Below, one piece after another: positions 1 through 8,262 of a stretch of DNA of 36,480 nucleotides. Numbering within the stretch: position 1 is the first letter of the stretch; each line of letters starts with the position of its first letter. The translations under genes were made by a program, and so were the position numbers. The stretch covers positions 1 to 36,480 of the forward strand of contig JAKAFL010000035.1 in the NCBI GenBank assembly GCA_021817945.1, written 5' to 3'. The DNA is from a bacterium. Lineage in GTDB: Bacteria > Verrucomicrobiota > Verrucomicrobiia > Limisphaerales > UBA11358. The notes beneath the pieces are model-generated. The model was not told the origin of the DNA, ran no database searches, and was given only the letters and a program-made list of their open reading frames with translations.

Positions 1-117
1 ATCAGCGGCAAACCCTCTCACAGCCTCATGACGGACATCCCCAAAGACCTCAACGCATTGCTGGATAAACTCGCCGTCATCAAACTCTTCGCCACCACCC
101 CGGATTGGGCTATGTAG
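1..117 (+). CDS. C-terminal fragment of an unidentified protein
   Basis: The window opens inside a reading frame that runs 38 codons to a TAG at 115-117 and ends in the residues FATTPDWAM. A bidirectional terminator follows immediately, which supports this being the true end of a plus-strand gene. I do not recognise the family: the visible part is a hydrophilic helix-like tail with no motif. A transposase tail is possible given the repeats in the region, but nothing shows it. Confidence 0.45.
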   Translation: MSGKPSHSLMTDIPKDLNALLDKLAVIKLFATTPDWAM

Positions 118-122
118 CCAGA

Positions 123-160
123 CAAAAACCCCAATACCCACTATTTATTGGGGATTTTGC
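123..160. terminator. Bidirectional rho-independent terminator
   Basis: A perfect 8-bp stem, CCCCAATA (129-136) with TATTGGGG (146-153), closes a 9-nt loop. An A-run lies to the left (124-128) and a T-run to the right (155-158), so both strands read as stem plus U-tract. It sits between the plus-strand fragment ending at 117 and dxs ending at 249 from the other side, and so would serve both convergent units. Confidence 0.7.
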
Positions 161-180
161 AAATACGGGGGGAAGTTAGG

Positions 181-239
181 CTAAATTCAAAAGGCCAATC
201 TACGCCAATCTACCGGGCGCAGACTCTTCGGAAAAGGAT
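181..239. repeat. Remnant of repeat family A (left half)
   Basis: The stretch from AAATTCAAAAGGCCAATCT through GGGCGC to the GGAAAAGGATTTT segment matches the left half of the family A elements at 9332, 22353, 27970 and 28952. The terminal TTTAAACCC part and the right half are absent. It lies ten bases past the dxs stop codon, like other family A copies that sit at gene 3' ends. Confidence 0.6.
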
Positions 240-248
240 TTTGCGGGG

Positions 249-2234
249 TCAGGCGAGGGCCATGGACCTGGGTGCCACGGAGGACTGCTGAAACCGCGCC
301 TGGGCCATGGCCACGGCGTTTTCGGCGGTCAATCCGTATTTCCTGCGCAATTCATCCTGGGTGGTGGCGTGTTCAATGAATTGATCCGGCCAGCCGATGC
401 GGCTGACGGGAGTGGAGATATTCAATTTGTTGAACAATTCCAGCACGGCAGATCCGTAACCCCCCATTAAAACATGATCTTCAAGGGTGATCACGAGGTC
501 GGCTTCCCGTCCGATGGTGGCATGAGTGGCTTCATCCAGAGGCTTGGTAAAGCGGGGATTGACCACGGCCACATCAAAGCCTTCTTCAGCCAGCAGTCGG
601 GCGGCTTTTTGGGCGATCGTGTTCATAGGCCCGAGACCGAACAGGGCCACCTTCTTTTTTGAGCCGCCACTAAACGATTGGACCACCCTGGCCTTGCCAA
701 TTTCCAGGATTTGAGGTTCCGGCTTGATGGGCACGCCCTCGGCATTTCCGCGCGGGTAACGAATGAAAACAGGGTGCTGGCACCGGGCGGCGGTGAACAT
801 CATGTCTGCGAGTTCATCTTCGTTGGCGGGGGCCATGGCTATCAGGTTGGGCAGGCAGCGCAGGTAAGCGATGTCAAACAGGCCATGGTGAGTGGGGCCG
901 TCGTTGGCGGATAAGCCGGCCCTGTCCATGCAGAAAGTGACCGGCAAATCCTGGAGGCAGACATCGTGGTGAATGCAGTCATAGGCCCTTTGCAGGAAGG
1001 TGGAATAAATGGCCACCACCGGGCGGTATCCCATCGTGGCCATGCCCGCGGCGAAGATGACCGCGTGTTCCTCGGCAATGCCCACGTCGAAATAGCGGTT
1101 GGGCATGGCTTTTTCCAAGTGCTTGAGACCGGTGCCCGTGGGCATGGCGGCAGTGATGCCCACCACGTTGGGATTTTTCTGGCAAAGCCGCACCAGGGTC
1201 TGGCCCATGACATCCTGGTACATGGGCGGTGTGCCGGGTTTGCTGGCAGGCGTCTCCCCGGTTTGGGCGTTGTAGGGTCCCAAGCCGTGGAATTTCTCAG
1301 GCTGCTTCAATGCCGCCTCAAAGCCCTTGCCTTTCTGCGTCAAAACGTGAATGACAATGGGGTGGTCGCACTGTTTGGCAAATTCCAGCGTGCTGATGAG
1401 AAGAGGGAGGTTATGGCCATCAATGGGACCAAGGTAGCGCATGCCCATTTCCTCGAACAAAACCGGGTTGCCAAATCCGCCCCGCCCGTCCGCTCCCATG
1501 GCGACCTCATTTTTTTGATGCATGCCCACGCTGAGCGCCCCCTTGAAACCTTCCTCGGCCTTGTGGGCCAGCTTCAGGGCCACATCCCCCTTGGGCAGCT
1601 TGCGGATGAAATTCTCAAAATCCCTGGCCAGGGAATTGTACCGGGGATTGGTGATGAGCTTGTTCAGGTAGCCGGAGATGGCGCCCACGTTTTTGGCTAT
1701 GCTCCATTCATTGTCATTCAGGATGCCGATGAAACGCCTGGTGGAATGGCCAATGTTATTGAGCGCCTCGAATGAGACCCCGTTGGTGAGCGCGGCATCG
1801 CCAAAAATGCAAACCACCTGTTCATCGGTGCCTTTCAAATCGCGGGCCACAGCCATCCCCAAGGCCGCAGAAAGGGCCGTGCCAGCGTGGCCGGCCCCAA
1901 AACAATCGTGCTCGCTCTCCGTGCGGAGGGCAAACCCGTTCAACCCATCCGTCTGGCGAATGGTCCGAAACCGCGATTTGCGACCGGTCAGGATTTTATG
2001 CACATAAACCTGATGACTCACATCCCAGACAAATTTGTCTTTGGGCGTGTTGAAAACCTTGTGCAGGGCAATGGTGAGTTCCACCACCCCGAGGTTGGGA
2101 CCGAGGTGGCCCCCGCCTTTGGCCAATCCCTCGATCAATTCATTGCGGATTTCTCCGGCCAGCTCCTGTAATTGGGGAAGGGTGAGTTTTTTGACGTCCT
2201 CGGGGGCGTCAACCATGTCGAGATATCGGCTCAT
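249..2234 (-). CDS. dxs: 1-deoxy-D-xylulose-5-phosphate synthase
   Basis: Condenses pyruvate and glyceraldehyde 3-phosphate to DXP, the entry step of the MEP isoprenoid pathway; DXP also feeds thiamine and pyridoxal synthesis. It is a cytosolic TPP- and Mg-dependent transketolase-like enzyme. At 661 residues it is slightly longer than usual. Family marks are the HKILTGR block (79-85), the SEHDCFGAGHAGTALSAALG region (107-126), the TPP diphosphate motif at 145-160 ending in EALNN, and the GIAEEHA block in the pyrimidine-binding half with the catalytic Glu. The usual GDG of the TPP motif reads GDA here. The ATG at 2234 is the first start in frame and has no clear Shine-Dalgarno sequence. It is the last gene of the xseA-xseB-dxs run, 119 nt after xseB; that spacer is AT-rich and repeats ACATTCTTTTAA, so a separate promoter is possible. 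Identification is secure. Confidence 0.97.
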   Translation of the reverse strand: MSRYLDMVDAPEDVKKLTLPQLQELAGEIRNELIEGLAKGGGHLGPNLGVVELTIALHKVFNTPKDKFVWDVSHQVYVHKILTGRKSRFRTIRQTDGLNGFALRTESEHDCFGAGHAGTALSAALGMAVARDLKGTDEQVVCIFGDAALTNGVSFEALNNIGHSTRRFIGILNDNEWSIAKNVGAISGYLNKLITNPRYNSLARDFENFIRKLPKGDVALKLAHKAEEGFKGALSVGMHQKNEVAMGADGRGGFGNPVLFEEMGMRYLGPIDGHNLPLLISTLEFAKQCDHPIVIHVLTQKGKGFEAALKQPEKFHGLGPYNAQTGETPASKPGTPPMYQDVMGQTLVRLCQKNPNVVGITAAMPTGTGLKHLEKAMPNRYFDVGIAEEHAVIFAAGMATMGYRPVVAIYSTFLQRAYDCIHHDVCLQDLPVTFCMDRAGLSANDGPTHHGLFDIAYLRCLPNLIAMAPANEDELADMMFTAARCQHPVFIRYPRGNAEGVPIKPEPQILEIGKARVVQSFSGGSKKKVALFGLGPMNTIAQKAARLLAEEGFDVAVVNPRFTKPLDEATHATIGREADLVITLEDHVLMGGYGSAVLELFNKLNISTPVSRIGWPDQFIEHATTQDELRRKYGLTAENAVAMAQARFQQSSVAPRSMALA

Positions 2235-2353
2235 ATAAAAGTGATGGCAAAAAGAGCGGAATGGGCATCCGCCAGGGATAATTTAAAAGAATGTTTTAAA
2301 AGAATGTAATTCCAGGTTTGAGCTTTGGGTGGTGTCGTCCAAAATGTTCAATT

Positions 2354-2692
2354 CTAAGTATTTGTGTCAATCGGCTTCAGTTGCATTTCACCTTCGGCGG
2401 ATTTTTCAAGTTTTTGGATTTTGAGTTCGGCTTCGGCCAGCTTGGCTTGGCAGACCTTGACGAGCCTGGCACCGGATTCATAATGGGCAAGCAGGCTTTC
2501 CAGGGGCAATTCGTCCGATTCCATTGAATTCACGATATCCTCAAGCTGCTTGAGCGCCTCTTCAAAGGGAGGCGTTTTGGCGGCGCTGCTGGCGGCGGAG
2601 CTTTTGGACTGGTTCGGCACGCAAGAATGGTAGGGTAAAACCAGCCGTTCGTAAAGTTTGCATTCTTGTAACCTGCGGGTCGCCGAAGGCAC
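2354..2692 (-). CDS. xseB: Exodeoxyribonuclease VII small subunit
   Basis: Small subunit of exonuclease VII, which with XseA degrades single-stranded DNA into oligonucleotides during repair. The core from FEEALKQLEDIV through LAHYESGARLVKVCQAKLAEAELKIQ is the characteristic two-helix coiled-coil of XseB. The frame opens with a GTG at 2692, 6 nt past the xseA stop, and would give 112 residues. XseB is normally near 80, so the GTG at 2620 (giving 88 residues starting at PNQSKSS) is an equally good or better start; neither has a clear Shine-Dalgarno sequence. The first 24 residues of the long form look unlike the family. Translation is probably coupled to xseA. Confidence 0.9.
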   Translation of the reverse strand: MPSATRRLQECKLYERLVLPYHSCVPNQSKSSAASSAAKTPPFEEALKQLEDIVNSMESDELPLESLLAHYESGARLVKVCQAKLAEAELKIQKLEKSAEGEMQLKPIDTNT

Positions 2693-2698
2693 CCGGCA

Positions 2699-4054
2699 TC
2701 AGTCTTCCGCCCGGTCCAGAGTGCTGATCAACTGGCCGGTGGACAATTTGGTTTTCAGGGTTTGACCGGGCTTGAGCGAGGCGGGCGAACGTATGATTTT
2801 TCCAGTTTGAGCATCCATGGTGATGGAGTAGCCCCGCGAAAGAACTTGTTGTGGGCCAAGCGCCTGGAGTTGCCGTTCCACCTGGCGGAGGGAATCCCTT
2901 AGCCGGTTCAGGCGCACCGAGGGGCGCACGCGAAAAAAGCGGCCTTCGAGATGGGTCAAATGCTGGCGGCGGATTTGAGCGGTCGTTTTGACTTGGCGCA
3001 GGAGGGAGGATTTTAATTCATCCAGCCGTTGGCGTCCCAATTCCAGCCGGCGGCGCGGGTGCATGCGGGCGAGGCGCGAGTTGAATTCATCCAGGAGTTG
3101 CAGGCTGCCGGCGAGGCCGCGGCGCGCGCATTTGAGCATCCGCAGGGGCGCAGTGGCCACGAAATCGTGACTGGCCACAAATGCCTGGGTGATGATCTCG
3201 GCGGCGGCGCTGGGAGTGGCCGCCCGAAAATCCGCCACAAAATCAGCGATGGTAAAGTCAATTTCGTGGCCCACGGCTGAAACCACGGGGAGGGCGGATT
3301 CAAAAATGGCCCGGGCAACCGGTTCCTCGTTGAATGCCCACAAATCCTCGAGTGACCCGCCGCCACGGGTGACCAGGATCAAATCCAAGTGGTTGGAATG
3401 GTCGGGCGAAAGGTGCGGCTGGGCGTTGAAGGCATTCAGCATTCGAATGGCTTCGGCTATTTCCGCCGCTGCGCCCTGGCCTTGCACGCGCACTGGGGCG
3501 ATGATGATTTCCAGGGAGGCATGCCTCCGCTGGATGGCATGAAGAACGTCCCTGAGCGCGGCTCCGGTTGGGGAGGTGACCACGCCGATGCGGCGGGGGT
3601 AGGGTGGCAGGGGACGTTTTCTGGCCTGGTCAAACAAACCTTCGCCCGCCAGTTTTTGTTTGAGCTTTTCAAAGGCCGCCTGGAGAGAACCCAAGCCCTG
3701 TAATTCCACCGACCGGACAATGAGCTGGTACTGGCCGCGTGCTTCATAGACGGTGATTTCCCCTTGCAGAACCACCTTGACGCCATCGGCCAGCAGGTCT
3801 CGTTGCACGGCTTTTTCCCGGCTGAACAGGACACAGCCCAGTTGAGCGCCGGCGTCTTTGACGCTGAAATAATAGTGGCCCGAGCTTTGGGCGCGCAAGT
3901 TGGTGATTTCGCCTGTGACCCAAACCTGGCCCACCTGGTTTTCCAAGGTGGTTCTCACTTTTTGGGTCAACTCGGAGACGGTGTGGACTTTCCGCAGTTT
4001 GGAGGGCTCGAAAAGCTCTCCAAAATCCCATTGCGATTTGGCGGCCTTGCTCAT
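2699..4054 (-). CDS. xseA: Exodeoxyribonuclease VII large subunit
   Basis: Catalytic subunit of exonuclease VII, acting on single-stranded DNA in both directions. The 451 residues match the family length. An N-terminal OB-fold begins at about residue 24 (VSELTQKVRTTLE, then VTGEITNLRAQSSGHYYFSVKD). The catalytic domain follows, with RIGVVTSPTGAALRDVL and the diagnostic VTRGGGSLEDLWAFNEE and SAVGHEIDFTIAD blocks. A basic helical C-terminal half then leads to LSRGYSIT. The ATG at 4054 overlaps the TGA of the upstream peptidase gene (ATGA), so start choice and coupling are clear. The downstream xseB completes the enzyme. Confidence 0.97.
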   Translation of the reverse strand: MSKAAKSQWDFGELFEPSKLRKVHTVSELTQKVRTTLENQVGQVWVTGEITNLRAQSSGHYYFSVKDAGAQLGCVLFSREKAVQRDLLADGVKVVLQGEITVYEARGQYQLIVRSVELQGLGSLQAAFEKLKQKLAGEGLFDQARKRPLPPYPRRIGVVTSPTGAALRDVLHAIQRRHASLEIIIAPVRVQGQGAAAEIAEAIRMLNAFNAQPHLSPDHSNHLDLILVTRGGGSLEDLWAFNEEPVARAIFESALPVVSAVGHEIDFTIADFVADFRAATPSAAAEIITQAFVASHDFVATAPLRMLKCARRGLAGSLQLLDEFNSRLARMHPRRRLELGRQRLDELKSSLLRQVKTTAQIRRQHLTHLEGRFFRVRPSVRLNRLRDSLRQVERQLQALGPQQVLSRGYSITMDAQTGKIIRSPASLKPGQTLKTKLSTGQLISTLDRAED

Positions 4055-4887
4055 GCCTGGACTGGTTGCCCGGGGATGGGATGGCCGCAGAGTCCGGCGA
4101 GGCGGTGGATGCCCGCCAGGACGGCGGTGGTCAATGCGCGGACCCTCATGGGCAGTGGAAAATCCGATGGAGCCTCCAACGTGTAGCCCTGTCTGGACTT
4201 ATGGCTGATGAGATAAAAAGCCTCCGGCCAATCCGGCCTCTCCAGGGGGTGGATATTGGGGCGGATGATTCCATTGTGGGCGGTCCTGCCCTCGATGTTT
4301 TCAGACAGATCAATAGGGCAGACCTTTCCCACCTCTTGAATGATCCATTCCGCCAGGGATGGCCGGTCATCGGGGTTTTGTTCGTACAGGTAGAATCCGT
4401 GGGATTCCCAATCCTCGTGGAGGCAAAAATAAATGTCCCAGGGTTTCTGGCGCTCAAGCCAGGCCACATGGGAACGGCACTCATGGGTTTTGGAATCCCT
4501 GAAATCCCGGTTCAAGTCCAGGCCCTGGGCATTCTCGCGGCGATTGTGTTCCAATGCCCCGGGATTCAGGCAGGGCAAAATCCACAATTCCACATTGTCA
4601 GGCCAAGGGGTGAAGGCCATCAAATCATGCGCAGCCAACGGTCCGGCGGGTTCGTCTCCATGGATTCCTGCGCTGATGTAAACCCGGAGGTTGCCGGGCG
4701 AGGGCACCCGGGCAGGCAGGTGCCAGGCCTTGACCGGGAAATTTTCGCTTTTGGCAATCAATTCCCCTGTCCACCCATTTCGTGCGCCGGTGAATTCCAT
4801 TTTTTCCAGCCATTCGCCTGCGCGGATGGTTTCGCCAAGGTATCTGCCCTGGTTTTTGCCTGATTTTTGCACAGCCGCAAGGTTCAT
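4051..4887 (-). CDS. M14-family zinc carboxypeptidase / amidase-like protein
   Basis: Predicted cytosolic zinc metallopeptidase of the M14 / succinylglutamate desuccinylase-like fold. The zinc ligands are visible as H76-x-x-E79 (AGIHGDE) and H157 (CLHED). The substrate-carboxylate NR pair is at 126-127 (LDLNRDF), and the general-base Glu is E238 (YTLEAPSD). Length (278 residues) fits the small MpaA-like branch, whose characterised members cleave murein peptides, but the substrate here cannot be read from sequence. No signal peptide. It starts 40 nt after bioB and its TGA overlaps the xseA ATG, so it belongs to the same transcript. The role next to exonuclease VII genes is unexplained. Confidence 0.85.
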   Translation of the reverse strand: MNLAAVQKSGKNQGRYLGETIRAGEWLEKMEFTGARNGWTGELIAKSENFPVKAWHLPARVPSPGNLRVYISAGIHGDEPAGPLAAHDLMAFTPWPDNVELWILPCLNPGALEHNRRENAQGLDLNRDFRDSKTHECRSHVAWLERQKPWDIYFCLHEDWESHGFYLYEQNPDDRPSLAEWIIQEVGKVCPIDLSENIEGRTAHNGIIRPNIHPLERPDWPEAFYLISHKSRQGYTLEAPSDFPLPMRVRALTTAVLAGIHRLAGLCGHPIPGQPVQA

Positions 4888-4927
4888 GCAAAAGAGCCGG
4901 GATGCAACTTGAATTTAAAATTGGAAG

Positions 4928-6013
4928 TCAGACCCCCGCGACTGCGTGGGTTTCAGGGTGGCGATTTTCCTGATCCACAAAGCCGTGGTTTTCCCAATTG
5001 GGGTCCAAGCCGAGGTCCTTGATCATTTGCAGGTCTTTTTCAACCGGTTGATTGAGAGTGGTGAGGTAGTTGCCCACCATCAAGGCGCTGGCCCCGGCCA
5101 TGAAAATCATGCTCTGGGCGTCCCTCAAATTGACCGTGCGCCCTCCGGCAATCATGATTTCCTGGCGTGGCAGAATGAAACGAAAGCAGGCGATGGTCTT
5201 GAGGATTTCCAACACGGGCAGGGGTGCGTTTCCAGCAAAGGGAGTGCCGGGTATGGGATTGAGAATATTAATGGGAACGACATTCGCCCCGATGGACCTT
5301 AACTCGAAGGCCAGGTCGCAGCGGTCTTCCCGGGATTCGCCCATGCCAATGATGCCGCCGGAGCAAATGCTGATGCCGGCCTTTTTGAGATAATCAATGG
5401 TTTCGATCCGGTCATCGTAGCTGTGCGTGGTGCAGGTGGCGGGGAAAAAACGGCGGGAGGTTTCCAGGTTGTGGCCGTAACATTCCAAGCCGGCTTCCTT
5501 CAGGCGATCTGCCACCGCCTGCTTCTTGATGATGCCAAGCGAAGCGTCAGGACGTGTCTTTCCGCCTTCCTTCATCTCCCGAATCCGGTCGCATACCTCA
5601 TCCAGCATGGGGCCTTCGTTGAGCCCTTTCCACGCCGCCACCAAACCCACGGCGGTCACGCCATTTTTCCGGGCTTCCTCCGAGGCATCTTGCACAGGTT
5701 CCGGGTCAATGAACCCGTACCTGGGAGAGCCGGTTTGGTAAAATGAGGATTGGGCGCAAAAACTGCAATTCTCGGAGCACCCACCTGCCTTGGCATTCAC
5801 GATGGAGCAGAGATGGATTTTGTTGCCCTTGAATTTTTCCCGGATGCGGTTGGCCCACGACAGCAAGTCCAGAATGTCGCTGGAATTTTCCAGGTGAAAC
5901 AAGGGGAGCATGTCTTCGCGCGAAACCGACCGCCCCAGAAGGACCTCACGCCCAACCCGGGCGATGTGATCGTGCATTTTTGTGTCAACCAAGTTCTCTT
6001 CCATGGTTGACAT
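4928..6013 (-). CDS. bioB: Biotin synthase
   Basis: Radical SAM enzyme that inserts sulfur into dethiobiotin, the last step of biotin synthesis. The [4Fe-4S] cysteines CSENCSFC are residues 79, 83 and 86 counted from the ATG at 6013. The [2Fe-2S] cluster region follows with YGHNLETS and SICSGGIIGMGE, and the conserved AGGRTVNLRDAQ near the C-terminus includes the cluster arginine. The frame extends upstream to a TTG at 6049 (2 nt after the lepB stop), but the ATG at 6013 gives 361 residues, close to the usual 320-350, and has GGTGGG upstream. ATGs at 6004 and 5977 remain possible. No other bio gene is nearby. It appears co-transcribed with lepB. Confidence 0.95.
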   Translation of the reverse strand: MSTMEENLVDTKMHDHIARVGREVLLGRSVSREDMLPLFHLENSSDILDLLSWANRIREKFKGNKIHLCSIVNAKAGGCSENCSFCAQSSFYQTGSPRYGFIDPEPVQDASEEARKNGVTAVGLVAAWKGLNEGPMLDEVCDRIREMKEGGKTRPDASLGIIKKQAVADRLKEAGLECYGHNLETSRRFFPATCTTHSYDDRIETIDYLKKAGISICSGGIIGMGESREDRCDLAFELRSIGANVVPINILNPIPGTPFAGNAPLPVLEILKTIACFRFILPRQEIMIAGGRTVNLRDAQSMIFMAGASALMVGNYLTTLNQPVEKDLQMIKDLGLDPNWENHGFVDQENRHPETHAVAGV

Positions 6014-6051
6014 GCTAGCCGCCCACCGGCAGGCGTTCAAGCCTTTCAAAC

Positions 6052-6621
6052 TTAATGAATGATTTTTCCAAGGATGTCATCCCGTGAGACGGGACCAAAT
6101 GTCCTGCTATCGGTGCTGTTATTACGGTTGTCGCCCAGGACATAATACTGGTTGGCGCCTACGCAGATGAATTCATCCTCGCTCTTTTCATACGCATACG
6201 TGGGCATGCCCGGCGAAAGGTAGGGTTCGGAAAGTGGTTGCCCATTCACAAAAACCCTTCCGTGCTTGAAGTACAGGGATTCGCCCGGCAACCCAATGAT
6301 CCTTTTAACCACCAAAGTGCCGTCCTGAGGGTCCCGGGTTTCCACCACATCTGTCCTTTCTGGATCGTGGGTGACGTAGGCAAGGCGGTTGACGAAATAG
6401 CTGCCGTGGTTCACCAAATTGGGGAGCATGCTCGGGCCGGATACGGATACTGATTGGAGCACAAACCGGCTAATCAGGAAGTAGCTCAAAAAGCTTAAAC
6501 TTAGGACCACCAAAAGTTCAGCCAGTAACTGAACCATGCGTTGCCAACGAAACTTGAATTTTAAATCGGAGAAGTAGGCTTGAACTGGGAGCGTCCAGGA
6601 TTTTGTCGTTAAATTAGACAT
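6052..6621 (-). CDS. lepB: Signal peptidase I
   Basis: Membrane-anchored serine protease that removes signal peptides from exported proteins. One N-terminal membrane segment (about 31-55) precedes the catalytic Ser in SGPSMLP (S64). The Lys general base is K106 in LVVKRIIGLPGE, and the box GDNRNNSTDSR is present near the end. The 189 residues are short but complete, ending just after the last conserved strand (DDILGKIIH). The ATG at 6621 is 5 nt from a strong -10 box, so the mRNA probably starts at or within a base or two of the start codon. It appears to be the first gene of the lepB-bioB-M14-xseAB-dxs run. Confidence 0.95.
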   Translation of the reverse strand: MSNLTTKSWTLPVQAYFSDLKFKFRWQRMVQLLAELLVVLSLSFLSYFLISRFVLQSVSVSGPSMLPNLVNHGSYFVNRLAYVTHDPERTDVVETRDPQDGTLVVKRIIGLPGESLYFKHGRVFVNGQPLSEPYLSPGMPTYAYEKSEDEFICVGANQYYVLGDNRNNSTDSRTFGPVSRDDILGKIIH

Positions 6622-6626
6622 GTCCT

Positions 6627-6654
6627 AAAATAGCACAGTTTAAAAATGAGTCAA
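6627..6654 (-). promoter_or_regulatory. lepB promoter (leaderless)
   Basis: Reading the minus strand: TTGACT (6654-6649), a 16-nt spacer, TATTTT (6632-6627), then 5 nt and the ATG. Transcription would start at about the start codon. Confidence 0.6.
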
Positions 6655-6726
6655 TATGTGGAAAATAAAAAATGCTGGTAAAAATCGGAACCAAACGTGT
6701 GGGTTTAATTTAAAAAGCTATTAATC

Positions 6727-6820
6727 AATGAGTTGAAGTAACTTTGGAAGGGTAAATGGCATTCAGGTAGGCGGCCAGGGAGGCGATTTGCAAATCGGAC
6801 AACGGTCCGCCCTGGGCGGT
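6727..6820 (-). pseudogene. Displaced 3'-end copy of the DUF1573-cytochrome gene (94-bp direct repeat, left)
   Basis: These 94 bases match 9765-9858 at 93 positions. The only difference, at 6749, is synonymous (CCT versus CCG for Pro). Read on the minus strand they encode the last ~31 residues of the cytochrome gene, including LQIASLAAYLNAIYPSKV, and then stop at TGA. Homology ends abruptly at 6820. In the intact gene the stop is TAA, donated by repeat A. The copy is therefore a remnant of an older version of the gene end, now separated from it by the albA-parA cassette. Confidence 0.85.
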
Positions 6821-7068
6821 TTCAATATTGCTTGGACAAAGTCTTTTTACCTCAATTTTTTGTAAAATCAGGGGCGAAAATCCGCTCTTTTCTAAGTTTC
6901 AAAAACAAGATTTTAATGCTTGCCCAAGTCTGCACGCCAAGATTGTCAGTATTTGGGTTTCTGCGGTTCCCGTCATCATTTTTAGAATGGGTCCAAGAGG
7001 GCACCCTTTTTTATTTAAGCCATGCCGCTTTCGCTTTTCCGCACGACCTGTATCATTGATTCAGCGAT
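6821..7068. other. AT-rich leader region of the albA-parA cassette
   Basis: No gene is evident. The stretch is clearly richer in A and T than its surroundings. It holds an imperfect hairpin GGGTCC...GCACCC followed by TTTTTT (6989-7012) that could act as a terminator or leader structure, and a TATCAT box at 7051-7056, 12 nt before the next ATG, without a good -35. The left border at 6821 is where the 94-bp repeat ends. Confidence 0.4.
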
Positions 7069-8262
7069 ATGACACCCGAAGAACTGAAAACGCTGATTGC
7101 TGGGGGCGAGGCGGACCGGATTGAGATGTCCCGCGCGGCGCAGGACACTGAGAAGTTCCGTGAGGCTATCTGCTCATTTTCAAATGATATGGCCGGGCGG
7201 GGACTTCCGGGTTATTTGATTATAGGAGTTGACGAGAGGAATCCTGCCTATCGCTTGGAGGTGACGACTGGAGTGTTGGAGAAACTGGCTGGTCTCCGTT
7301 CGGATGGTGCGATTATGCCCTTGCCAGTGATGAATGTAAGCCGGATGCCGCATCCCAACGGGGGAGGCGAGGTCATCGTCATTCAGGTGTATCCGAATGA
7401 TTTGCCGCCAGTGCGTTATCGTGGACGAACACACATCCGTATTGGACCTCGAAAGGATGTAGCCAGCGAGTCGGAAGAGAGAGTGTTGATCGAACGTCGG
7501 GCGGCAAATTTTCGAACATTTGACGCTACTCCATGTCCTGAGGGCAGTCTCGCCAGGATGGATCTTGAAGTTTTCAGGCAGACCTACAGGCCCCAGGCGA
7601 TTGCTGCCGATGTAATCGCGGAGAATCATCGTGACGTTCCAGAACAGCTTGCCGCGCTTCGCTTCCATAACTTGGGACGTAATTGTCCGACCAATGCAGG
7701 GATGCTGGTTTTTGCCTACGACCCGCTTGATTTGTTTCCCGGTGCCAGGGTTCAGTTTGTCCAATATGCCGGGCCGGGTTTGGAGGATGATGTGCTGGCG
7801 GAAAAACCTTTCACCGGTAATCTTGTCACGTTGCTTTCCGAACTGGACACCTTCCTAAAGGGTCGCTTCACCCAGAAGCCGGTTCCGGTGTCGGACCTGC
7901 GTGAGCAGGCGGTTTTTGACTATCCACCCGAGGCGGTGCGTGAGTTGCTGATGAATGCCATTCTGCATAGAGATTACCAGTCCACCAGCCCGACGCGATT
8001 TTATCAATTCAGCGACCGTATGGAGATTCAGAATCCTGGAGGGCTCTACGGTGAGGCGTCGCCGGAAAATTTCCCCCGGGTCAATGCCTATCGGAATCCC
8101 ATCATCGCCGAGGCCATGCATGTGCTCGGTTACGTGAATCGGTTTGGGCGGGGAATCGTGCGGGCAAGACGGGCTCTTGAGGAGAATGGCAGCCCGGAAC
8201 CACGTTTCGACTATCAAACAAGCCATTTTCTCGCTATTATTCCGAAGCATCTAAAGCGATGA
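7069..8262 (+). CDS. Schlafen AlbA_2 domain / Bergerat-fold ATPase (COG2865-type)
   Basis: Predicted DNA- or RNA-binding ATPase of the family often annotated as RecG-like helix-turn-helix regulator. The N-terminal AlbA_2 domain (about 13-130) shows the FREAICSFSND segment, YLIIGVDE and HIRIGPRKDVAS...EERVLIERR. The C-terminal HATPase_c_4 region starts near 285 with E292, N296 and H300-R301-D302 in the ATP-binding N-box, then EIQNPGG (319-325) and FGRGI (359-363). The acidic/Lys cluster at the start of active Schlafen-type nucleases is replaced by IEMSRA, so nuclease activity is uncertain. The ATG at 7069 has no Shine-Dalgarno sequence. The last codons overlap the ParA start (ATGA), so the two proteins are coupled. 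Related genes are common in genomic islands; a defence or regulatory role is inferred only. Confidence 0.85.
   Translation: MTPEELKTLIAGGEADRIEMSRAAQDTEKFREAICSFSNDMAGRGLPGYLIIGVDERNPAYRLEVTTGVLEKLAGLRSDGAIMPLPVMNVSRMPHPNGGGEVIVIQVYPNDLPPVRYRGRTHIRIGPRKDVASESEERVLIERRAANFRTFDATPCPEGSLARMDLEVFRQTYRPQAIAADVIAENHRDVPEQLAALRFHNLGRNCPTNAGMLVFAYDPLDLFPGARVQFVQYAGPGLEDDVLAEKPFTGNLVTLLSELDTFLKGRFTQKPVPVSDLREQAVFDYPPEAVRELLMNAILHRDYQSTSPTRFYQFSDRMEIQNPGGLYGEASPENFPRVNAYRNPIIAEAMHVLGYVNRFGRGIVRARRALEENGSPEPRFDYQTSHFLAIIPKHLKR

Noticed and set aside
1..117. Transposase C-terminus
   Set aside because: Only 38 residues are visible and none match a known transposase end.
966..1775. Long plus-strand open frame opposite dxs
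   Set aside because: It is antisense to a clearly conserved enzyme in a GC-rich region where long shadow frames are expected.
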